NCBI GenBank assembly: GCA_945898095.1
Contig: CAMDHE010000006.1
Location: 1-64,000 of the forward strand
DNA length: 64,000 nucleotides
Direction: 5' to 3'
DNA from: Roseateles toxinivorans
GTDB lineage: Bacteria > Pseudomonadota > Gammaproteobacteria > Burkholderiales > Burkholderiaceae_C
Position 1 is the first letter of the stretch. Every line of letters starts with the position of its first letter. The notes under the pieces were generated by a model, which saw nothing but the letters and a program-made list of their open reading frames with translations, was not told where the DNA came from and searched no databases. Below are positions 57,801 through 64,000 of the stretch, in pieces. The translations under genes and the position numbers were made by a program.

Positions 57801-60066
57801 GGCTGAGCAAGCGGTTTTCGGGGACGCGGCCTTGCAGCGCATCATGCATCGCCTGCACATGGATCAGTCCTTTGCCGCTGAAACTGCCATGGCCGAAAAC
57901 ATCCTGGTAGATCTCGGAACTGCCTGCGTTGTAGACGTCCATGCCCCAAGGGCCGGAAAACAGGCTGCCGAAGAGGGTCACGGTTTCGCGTGGCGGAAGT
58001 GGCGACACGATGCGAGGCTGCAGGATGCCGAATCCAGCGACGACGCGTCGGGTGGTCTTGTCGATACTGGGTTGATTGAGCGGGTGAGCCGCGATCGATA
58101 CCAGTTCGCGCAATGTCCCGGGTGGCAGACCGGTGTCGCTGTCCAAGGTGATCAGGTAGCGCGTGTCCTGTTCGATCTGACTCAAAGCGCCCAGGTTGAT
58201 GAAAGGCGAGTCGGTCGCTGGTGGGCTGTTGCCGGACTTGCCAGAAATTGCAACCAGCGCAGCGAGCAACTGCTCCAGCTTGCCGCGTTTGCGTTCCCAA
58301 CCCATCCATTTTTTTTCGCTGGAATTCCAGCTACGTTCGCGGTGCAGCAAGGCGAAGCGCGCAGCAAGGCCTGATGCCACCGGATGGCGTTGATTGAGGG
58401 CTTCAATCGCTTTGCAGGCGGCAGCCAGAATGGCTTCATCGCTGTCAACCCGGCAAGCCGGCGCATCGGCCCAGTCGCTGAGCAGCGCAAAGCGCGCATG
58501 CGGTTCGATATTGGCCAGGTAATGCTGCTCGAGTCGCTGCGTCAGTTCATGCACATTGTCGGACGAGGCCAGCATGCATGGAATGACCAGCAAGGTTCTA
58601 TCCTGGCTGCGCAGACCTCCTTCCAGCGCCAGACGCGGCAGTCGATGAACCCGGATCGATTCAGCCAGCGAGCGATTGACAATGGCGAGCACGCATTCAA
58701 AGGTGAGCAGCGCTAGCAGCGGCAGCGCCATGATGACTGACCATGAATCCAGCCGCTGCTGCCGAAGCAAGGTGCTGAGCAGGAGCGCTGTGCCGCCGGC
58801 CAATGCCCCGGCGTACAAGAAGCCGGGCGCGCGCAATGGCCATCGCAGGGCGGGATTCTCCAGCGTGGTCAAGGTGCCGCCCAGCGCTTTCACCAGTTCA
58901 CCGCGACCCGGGCCAATCAAGAAATGTGCCGGGCCTGCGCCGGCTTCTAGCGCCATCAGCTTGCGCGTCAGATCGATTTCTGGTCGCCGCAACCTGCGCG
59001 CCAGCCGTTCGATGGCATGGGTACAACTGTCGCGCGTCAGATCGCTGTCGGCATTGAATTCAGCGGATTGCTGCAAGGCCTGCAGGACCGGGCTGAGCTC
59101 TGCGATCAAGTTACGCCAATCGAGGGCGTTGATCATGTGCAGGGCCGAGACGGCATTGCTGACGCTGACATTGTCGGCTGCCTGCAGCTCATGCGCTGCT
59201 GCGAGCGCCGCGTCCTGATCGGGAGCGATCTCGTTCAGCCACTCGAGCCATTGCGGGTTCGCAGCTGCCGCGCGGCTCCTCGTGCGCAGCACAATTTGAG
59301 CGATGAAGCTGGTTTGCAGCGCGCGCTTCTCGACGCGAGCATGCATGGCACGGAGTTGGTCAATGCGCAAGGGCGGCTCATGATCGCAACACCAGTCTGC
59401 AGCCTCCTGCGCGGCCTTGTTGCCGGCGACAGCTTCAGCCAATCGGTCCATGTTTTCGAGCAAGACGACCCTCAAGGTGGTCGGAATTGCCCATAGTTCG
59501 CCCAGGGTGAGCACATCGACCTGCTGGTAGGCATCGAGGAATTGGACCAGCAATTTGGCGTCGAAATTCGAGTCGGTATGGGCTACAAAGGCCCATGCGA
59601 TGCCATAGACGCGGGGCAAGCCGCTCAGCGGTTGCTGGCGCAACTTGGGCAAGGCGCTGTAATAGCCGCGCGGCAGACCATTGCGAATCTCCGGAACCTG
59701 CGCTTCGATCAGGTGGAAGTTGTCGAGCAACCATTCAGCCGCCGGACTCAAGGCCTCGCCCTCCCGATCGAGCATTTCGATGTAGCGGATCGAACGCCCC
59801 AGGCTCTGCAGGTTGGCGGCGATGCGTGGAAAAAAATGAGGCGCATGTGCTCGCCTGCGCCAACTCAGACGGCGCTCGATCTTTTGCGCTCTGGCCAGAC
59901 TGAAGCCATGCAGTCGGAACCGGTCGACCCCGAACAGCACCGCGCGCACGGGCGACGGTACGGGTCCGCGGTGTTCATCAATCAGTTTTGATGTCTTCTG
60001 GCGCAAACCAGGCATCGCTGATAGCGCGCCGATCGGCAATTGTTTGTGACTTGGCCAAAGTCGCAT
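51820..60066 (-). CDS. cyclic beta-1,2-glucan synthase-like giant protein (NdvB-like; GT84 plus GH94 regions)
   Basis: 2748 aa; YLITLDSDTGLPPGTLRELV glycosyltransferase motif, C-terminal GH94-like GRGESVWLAWFLLVILRDWLP... and MGCGDWNDGMNRVG. Confidence 0.9.
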   Translation of the reverse strand: MRLWPSHKQLPIGALSAMPGLRQKTSKLIDEHRGPVPSPVRAVLFGVDRFRLHGFSLARAQKIERRLSWRRRAHAPHFFPRIAANLQSLGRSIRYIEMLDREGEALSPAAEWLLDNFHLIEAQVPEIRNGLPRGYYSALPKLRQQPLSGLPRVYGIAWAFVAHTDSNFDAKLLVQFLDAYQQVDVLTLGELWAIPTTLRVVLLENMDRLAEAVAGNKAAQEAADWCCDHEPPLRIDQLRAMHARVEKRALQTSFIAQIVLRTRSRAAAANPQWLEWLNEIAPDQDAALAAAHELQAADNVSVSNAVSALHMINALDWRNLIAELSPVLQALQQSAEFNADSDLTRDSCTHAIERLARRLRRPEIDLTRKLMALEAGAGPAHFLIGPGRGELVKALGGTLTTLENPALRWPLRAPGFLYAGALAGGTALLLSTLLRQQRLDSWSVIMALPLLALLTFECVLAIVNRSLAESIRVHRLPRLALEGGLRSQDRTLLVIPCMLASSDNVHELTQRLEQHYLANIEPHARFALLSDWADAPACRVDSDEAILAAACKAIEALNQRHPVASGLAARFALLHRERSWNSSEKKWMGWERKRGKLEQLLAALVAISGKSGNSPPATDSPFINLGALSQIEQDTRYLITLDSDTGLPPGTLRELVSIAAHPLNQPSIDKTTRRVVAGFGILQPRIVSPLPPRETVTLFGSLFSGPWGMDVYNAGSSEIYQDVFGHGSFSGKGLIHVQAMHDALQGRVPENRLLSHDLYEGLWARAAHLSDVALVETAPMHPDVAAARTHRWTRGDWQLLSMLAKAWQGHVGALNLWKIVDNLRRSLLAPTSLLLLWLSFAADAVEPLTALVLVAGAFGLGPLMGSIAALLPGRRDLARRHFFYEGGKDLLLAAGSTLWQIITLPFAAATQIDAIARTIWRLLVSQQHLLQWTTAAQSQAAARSNWGWIWRKHIGVSLLAVAWLATGLLLPGADKPWLLSLAAIWTLTPVWLWLAGQPCASRQQSLSKQDQDYLRRLALDTWSLFEATVTPADHHLPPDNLQIEPEPMLARRTSPTNIGLYLASCLCAQRLGFITSGELALRLQATLDTLEKLPRIHGHFYNWIDTATLATLTPSYVSTVDSGNLAALLWMSAQACQEIADGSLREQDAGNDSELVLTLRALAARMESITASMDFGFLYDRRRRLFRIGFRPADASLDPSYYDLLASESRLGSYVAIAKGDVPVNHWQALGRPFLSVEGEPTLRSWSGSMFEYLMPSLLMREPSGGLLQRVSKAAVLAQRLFGARHKLPWGVSECAYFEQDSSLAFQYGPFGVPQLAMRRTPQDDLVIAPYATVLALLVDAPEATANMRLLEKLGARGRHGFIEAFDFSPARCSAGVKMQKVSTYMAHHQGMSLLSLCNLLCADAPRNWFERSPRAQAFGILMHERMPRVVVFQTRTIPRPPHKPDETPLNSGARLLHPAKLAIEGLPTLLLGNGDYSTCLRPNGAGQSRWHSQAINRARDDLLRDDYGIWQFLRCADQTQFHSLTQAPNPAPQTEYLTRFQADHAEFLAVNKAWESQIEVWISPDDDVELRRLTLHNLADEAVEFELISFFEAALAPQAAEESHPVFQNLFIRAYLASPGCLLLERKARLAGEQGLWVAHFLACSDVLPGDELLSLQVESDRSQMLPRRGDYSQMHALPLRATQVHDADPARTQLDTGLDPVGALKLRLCLPSRAKRSMTFACAAAADKETLLAIVDAYRQEVHLTRSKLMSVTLARIRQRELRLSGLDLQYMQDLATPMTVSCSRQQETPETMLDRRTLWRFAISGERPILLVRISSSLGLRALRTLLTAHRMWDLVGLRCDLMVVNGEPHSYLMPLQQHILALRNSVGSDKQQSDRGSVRLLQLSDVSPQELAALCANARIEMVLDGSPLNQLLLKALRSGTVTEAVEAGRNSTTHKASHRSAAGAAWPANSAPGRFSQAGGSFEIDINAMQLPPRPWANVMANPHFGCIVTESGGGYTWANNSRLNQLTPWSNDPLLDPAGEHFLVQDRSNGAVFGLMPEWDRNGKTGYQLVHRPGSSSFSQDRDGLAIETTVMVHPQEAVKWLRLRINCTGSKPHRLRLVGMVEWQLGAQRRDRMTLLTSFEPAAQAVMARQIDHSGGFGDGTAYLMLVGQPVTQWSCARKEFFDQEGVLQLPDRLGSAQGFGLDPCGAIATDLDLLPGESYSFSWVIGYAPDQMQALAQARRVSAPGFLKEQASQVNSEWEQLLSAIRVTTPDPLFDALVNHWLLYQTLSCRIWAKAGFYQASGASGFRDQLQDAMALAYSRPELLRKQLLLHASRQFAAGDVQHWWHMPSGAGVRTRFSDDLLWLPYAIQQYLQVSGDSALLEQSVAFIEGPTIPAGAEDIYCIPAIDSSHASMYEHGARAIDRSLRFGDHGLPLMGCGDWNDGMNRVGHEGRGESVWLAWFLLVILRDWLPMARERGEDSRALRWEAAKQSLGKAVDLYGWDGAWYRRAYFDNGHPLGSQSNDECRIDLIAQVWSVFASPPGDARAAQAMQSADAMLVDRKTGLIRLLDPPLQHAADNAGYIQAYPAGVRENGGQYSHAGVWAVMAQAQLGNASLAWEYFCMLSPAHRSQEAGRRQVYAIEPYVMPGDIYSAPPYQGRGGWSWYTGSAAWLYRAAIESLLGLQIQAREFCLRPCLPPAWPQAQLHLRLRGKQITVLLRRSGLPTGAPLPPGTMSIAIGQWLEFDHLPERSTLLLELTASQ

Positions 60067-60070
60067 GCGC

Positions 60071-60301
60071 TTATCTCAGCAGCAACTCGACCTCAAACGC
60101 AACGATGGCGATGACAAACAAGGAGACGAGGCGTGGCACGACGAAGGCTATGGCGATTTCCGCCAATGCTGCCATCGCGCGCCAAGGGCCATTGTCAAGG
60201 TGACAAAGGCTCAATTGCAGTGCCAGAGCCAACTGATCGCGTTCAACGCTGACAACAGCATCCTGGTCCAAAGAGGCGGTGTTTCGCGTGTACTGCGGCA
60301 T
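60071..60301 (-). CDS. small membrane protein
   Basis: 76 aa from ATG 60301 with one C-terminal TM. Confidence 0.5.
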   Translation of the reverse strand: MPQYTRNTASLDQDAVVSVERDQLALALQLSLCHLDNGPWRAMAALAEIAIAFVVPRLVSLFVIAIVAFEVELLLR

Positions 60302-60411
60302 GTTGGCTCCTGCAATCGATGTCGCCTTTTCAGGCGGAAATCGAAGGTAACCGGATACCATTTATTGACGTTGACTGCAGTCAACTTTGGACGGCCAGAC
60401 CGATGCGCGCC

Positions 60412-61095
60412 CTACAATTTTTCGTTGCCAGGCTCCAGCGGACCTTGATCGAGTTGATGGTGCAAGCCGTAGCGGACCAGAGCAGCCAGATTCGGCAGGT
60501 GCAGCTTTTTCTGGATATGGGTCTTGTGGGTGCTGACCGTTTTGATTGATAGATTCAGGTCAGCAGCGATGTCGGTCAAGCGTTGTCCAGCGATAAGACG
60601 ACGCAAGACATCAAGTTCGCGGTTCGACAAGTGGTTATGGCTCGGGACGGTCGTACCGCTCTTGAGTTGCATAACGACCTGCTCAGCCAGGCTTGGCGTC
60701 ACATAAGCCCCTCCAGAAGCAACTTTGTTGACTGCTGTCACCAACTCCTTGGCTGCGCTGTCTTTGGTGATGTACCCGTTTGCACCGGCTCTGAAAGAGC
60801 GCATCGCATATTGTTCTTCGGCGTGCATGCTCAACACCAGCACGCCAATCGATGGGTAATTGGCTTTGATGCGCAGTATCAGATCCAGTCCGTTCATCCC
60901 TGGCAAGGAAAGATCGACGATGACAAGGTCGATGGTTTGGAGTCGCAGGCAGTCAAGCGCCTGGAAGCCTGAGCGCGCTTCGGCGACCTGCCAATCAGCA
61001 CTGTAGTTTTCGAGCACGCGCTTCAGCCCCTCGCGCACGATGTCATGATCATCCACGAGCAGCAGACGCAGCGGGGACTTTGCCTCGGTGCTCAT
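60412..61095 (-). CDS. NarL/LuxR-type response regulator
   Basis: 227 aa; LLLVDDHDIVREGLKRVL, VIVDLSLPGMNGLDL, C-terminal LSNRELDVLRRLIAGQRLTDIAADLNLSIKTVSTHKTHIQKKL. Confidence 0.9.
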   Translation of the reverse strand: MSTEAKSPLRLLLVDDHDIVREGLKRVLENYSADWQVAEARSGFQALDCLRLQTIDLVIVDLSLPGMNGLDLILRIKANYPSIGVLVLSMHAEEQYAMRSFRAGANGYITKDSAAKELVTAVNKVASGGAYVTPSLAEQVVMQLKSGTTVPSHNHLSNRELDVLRRLIAGQRLTDIAADLNLSIKTVSTHKTHIQKKLHLPNLAALVRYGLHHQLDQGPLEPGNEKL

Positions 61096-61835
61096 CTTGC
61101 TTGCTCCTGCGATTCTGATTGGAGGCTGGCTGGATCAAGAAGATTGCCCTGCAAGGGCAGACGAACCGTAATCCGCCCACCGCCAGACAGGGGATTGTCG
61201 ACTCTGACTTGGCCGCCCAGAAGCAGTGCTCTTTCGCGCATGCCCAGCAGCCCGCAGGAATCTTCTTTGCGCGCGGCAATTGGCGGAAAACCGATGCCGT
61301 TGTCCTGCACGGTCAAAGTCATCTCACCGTCCTTTGCGTGCAATTCGATCTGCACCGAAGTTGCCCGGGCATGCCGGGCCACATTGGTCAGGGCTTCCTG
61401 CACCATCCGGTAAAGAGCGGTCGACGCACGCGGATTCAGCAATGGCTGACCTTCGTCCAGGTGAACTTCAATCTTGATCCCCATGCGGCGCGCCGATTCG
61501 CTGGCAAGCCAGCTTATGGCAGCGGCCAATCCCAGGTCGTCGAGCATCAGCGGGCGCAGATCCGATGCGATTCTTCGCACCGAGGCGACAGTCTCGTCGA
61601 GCATCTCCAGCATGGCAGTCAAGCGCAGTTGACTCGAACGGCCATGCAACTCATGCTCGAGACCGGTCAAGTCGAGCTTCAGGGCCGAGAGCCTCTGCCC
61701 CAGCTCGTCGTGCAACTCGCGTGCAATGCGCCGCCGCTCTTCTTCGCGGGCATCGACCATATTGCCCGACAGGCGGCGCAAATCCTGGCGTGAGCGGCGA
61801 TCTGCGACGCGCGGTTTGTGATCAGTGATCGCCAT
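61092..61835 (-). CDS. sensor histidine kinase (NarX/UhpB type HisKA_3)
   Basis: EEERRRIARELHDELGQRLSALKLDL H-box, VQDNGIGFPP, GLLGMRERALLLGGQVRV. Confidence 0.9.
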   Translation of the reverse strand: MAITDHKPRVADRRSRQDLRRLSGNMVDAREEERRRIARELHDELGQRLSALKLDLTGLEHELHGRSSQLRLTAMLEMLDETVASVRRIASDLRPLMLDDLGLAAAISWLASESARRMGIKIEVHLDEGQPLLNPRASTALYRMVQEALTNVARHARATSVQIELHAKDGEMTLTVQDNGIGFPPIAARKEDSCGLLGMRERALLLGGQVRVDNPLSGGGRITVRLPLQGNLLDPASLQSESQEQAR

Positions 61836-62246
61836 AGTTTCAAGTCGATTTTCCAGAAAATAGATGCGCCTAAAGCAGGCCCTGCCTTTGACCTTCAATC
61901 AAAGCACCGATGCAGTTGCCGGCACGTTGGAACCTGTATCCGGGAAAGTCAATTGCCTGGCGGCAGGCAGATAACGCAGGGGTGATATTAGGAGAATGCT
62001 GCAGCCAGGTCATGTACTCAAGCAGGGGGGGGGAGCGCAGATGCAGCGGCTGCCGATCTGGCGTTTGCAAAAGTCAACTGGCGCAATTGCAAGTCAGTTC
62101 GGAAAAGTCCTGCAAATCAATCGGATTGAATTGCAAATGTCGGGATCTTTCCTACCAAATCTTGTCTTTGTTGCCGATTGCGAGCACCGACGGAATTGAT
62201 CATGCTCACGCTACTGAATGAACATCGATAAATCAGGAGATCAGGC

Positions 62247-63062
62247 ATGAATAGACCCATTCCAAATTCCGAACAAGCCATGTCTGGTATCACAGCACCA
62301 TTGCGTCGAGCCGACGCTGGTGACAGAACGAGTATCTCGGATCTGTTGCGGCTGATGGGGGCTGAAGGCGACGCAGGAGCGGACAGTGATCGCTACCCGG
62401 TCTCTAGTCGCCAAGTGCAGGCGGGTAGTGCGCTCTTTCACGAAGGCGGGGTGGCCGAGGCAATTTACTTCGTCAGCATGGGCTCGTTCAAGATTTTCCG
62501 CACTGCCGAGGATGGTTATGAGCAGGTGCTTGGGTTTGTGGGGCGCGGCGAGGTGCTGGGATTTGATGCTGTCTGGATGGGACGTCATCCGATGGCTGCT
62601 GCGGCGCTCGAACCTTCGCGCGTCTATGCGATGCGTTCCCAGAACATCTTCACGCTGGGGCAATATGTTCCCGCGCTCGATCGGGTCTTGCATCTGGCGG
62701 TGAGTCGTGAGTTGACAAGGCGCGGCGAGATTGCCGACTTGATGGCAGCAGTTTCGGCCGAAGTCAGGCTTGCGCGCTTTCTGGTTCATCTCTCCGAGCG
62801 CATGCAGGCCAGCGGACAGTCGCCCAAGCATTTGCTGCTCTCGATGTGCCGGCGTGACATCGCCAGTCATCTGGGCGTAGCGCATGAGACGGTCAGCCGT
62901 TCTTTCAGTGCTCTTGCGGATTGGAACTGCTTGCGGGTCAGCAACCGCGAGGTCGAAATCCTGGACATGGCGCGCTTGAAAGCCTTGTCGCGCAGCACGC
63001 GTGGATCGACCGACGACATGCCTGGTCGCACCCAGACAAATCATCGCAATGCCCGGGGCTGA
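62247..63062 (+). CDS. Crp/Fnr family transcriptional regulator
   Basis: 271 aa; cNMP-binding-like domain and HTH CRRDIASHLGVAHETVSRSFSALADWNCLRV. Confidence 0.9.
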   Translation: MNRPIPNSEQAMSGITAPLRRADAGDRTSISDLLRLMGAEGDAGADSDRYPVSSRQVQAGSALFHEGGVAEAIYFVSMGSFKIFRTAEDGYEQVLGFVGRGEVLGFDAVWMGRHPMAAAALEPSRVYAMRSQNIFTLGQYVPALDRVLHLAVSRELTRRGEIADLMAAVSAEVRLARFLVHLSERMQASGQSPKHLLLSMCRRDIASHLGVAHETVSRSFSALADWNCLRVSNREVEILDMARLKALSRSTRGSTDDMPGRTQTNHRNARG

Positions 63063-63131
63063 ACTTCGAGTCATTGTCACCAGCGAGGTGGCATAACTTT
63101 TGTCCGGCGACAAAGCAGAGGGACAGCAGGC

Positions 63132-63821
63132 GTGAACATTTTGACCAAAATGGCTCTCGGCTTGATCGGACATTTGCAAGCGCGACCGGCTCTAGACGAA
63201 TCGCTGAAGAAGCTCGATTTGCCAGCGCCGCGCAAGGAGGGAGGCTTGCCTTTGATGCAGGCCCTACAGCGACGCGAATCGAAGCGCGAGTTTGCGCCGG
63301 CCGCTTTACCCCTGCAGTTGCTGAGCGATTTGCTGTGGGCAGCCTTTGGCGTCAATCGCGTTGATGCCGAAGGCCGAACTGCGCCGACTGCGATGAATGC
63401 CCAGGAGATTGACCTTTACGCAGCCTTGCCTGAAGGGCTGTATCTGTACGAACCCAAACGGCATCAGCTCTTGCTTGTCCTGGCCAGCGACATCAGATCT
63501 GTCACCGGATACCAGGACTTTGTTGACCACGCTGCATTGGATCTGGTTTTTGTGGCTGATCACCGCCGCATGTCATTGGTCCCAGCATCTCAGCGCGTTG
63601 CCTATGCCTACGCTGCGGCTGGTGCGATTGCCCAGAACGTCTACCTTTTTTGCGCATCGACTGGCCTTTCGACCGTGATGCGTGCCTGGTTTGATCGGGA
63701 GTCCCTGAGTCAGGCCATGAAGCTGGATCAGGGTGAGCAGGTCTTGTTGACACAGACGATCGGGTACCCCTTAGATTCCGTCTCTCGACGAGCGGATAGC
63801 CTGATTGCGAGTGCGCAATGA
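63132..63821 (+). CDS. SagB/ThcOx-type nitroreductase family protein (GTG start)
   Basis: 229 aa; QRRESKREFAPAALPLQLLSDLLWAAFGVNR, AYAAAGAIAQNVYLFCASTGLSTVMRAWFD. Confidence 0.8.
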   Translation: MNILTKMALGLIGHLQARPALDESLKKLDLPAPRKEGGLPLMQALQRRESKREFAPAALPLQLLSDLLWAAFGVNRVDAEGRTAPTAMNAQEIDLYAALPEGLYLYEPKRHQLLLVLASDIRSVTGYQDFVDHAALDLVFVADHRRMSLVPASQRVAYAYAAAGAIAQNVYLFCASTGLSTVMRAWFDRESLSQAMKLDQGEQVLLTQTIGYPLDSVSRRADSLIASAQ

Positions 63822-63892
63822 AGGCCTTGGCTGAAACCTTATCTTGAGCCTGACCGTGAAGTTATGCGGTTGCGAACTTTAGAGGGAACAGC

Positions 63893-64000
63893 ATGAAAAC
63901 AGATGCACAACTGAAGAGGGATGTCGAGGCGGAACTTGCTTGGGATCCCAATGTGGCCGACACAAGGATCGGTGTTGCTGTCAATGACAATGTGGTGACC
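63893..64000 (+). CDS. BON domain protein, N-terminal fragment (truncated by window edge)
   Basis: MKTDAQLKRDVEAELAWDPNVADTRIGVAVNDNVVT, typical BON start. Confidence 0.7.
   Translation, partial: MKTDAQLKRDVEAELAWDPNVADTRIGVAVNDNVVT

Overview
This is a 64 kb, GC-rich, gene-dense proteobacterial chromosomal window; gene content and style suggest Burkholderiales, but that is inference. It falls into four parts. (1) About 1-13.7 kb: a catabolic-looking block with an MlrC-like M81 peptidase (cut by the window edge), three serine beta-lactamase-fold hydrolases (two are tandem D-aminopeptidase-like paralogues), an MFS permease, a TonB-dependent receptor, an AraC regulator, a CocE/NonD hydrolase, a DauA-like D-amino-acid dehydrogenase and RidA. 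This fits import and cytosolic breakdown of a D-residue-containing peptide. (2) About 13.9-44.7 kb: a phosphate-stress island with PhoA- and PhoD-type phosphatases, a TonB receptor, an ABC importer, a PlcP/LpxH-like phosphoesterase, LplT, a GT4-type glycosyltransferase, an Mpo1/DUF962-like protein, a membrane-anchored PLP aminotransferase, Psd and OlsB. I can read Pho-box-like arrays at many of its promoters, often with a recurring 11/13-bp half-site spacing. (3) A ~2.9 kb foreign-looking passenger (HupE/UreJ-like, TPR, Met/Lys/Cys-rich small protein, possible group II intron scrap) sits between phoD and the PlcP-like gene, flanked by a 113-bp direct repeat offset by exactly 3000 bp. (4) About 44.7-64 kb: mostly housekeeping and accessory genes (HlyIII, PepP, YedK/HMCES, WYL regulator, patatin, host attachment protein, giant cyclic beta-glucan synthase, NarL-type two-component system, Crp/Fnr, SagB-like nitroreductase). 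It includes a 162-bp MITE with perfect TIRs and a 4-bp YTAR-type target duplication. No CRISPR array, rRNA or tRNA was recognised. All functional calls come from reading motifs; no database search was run.
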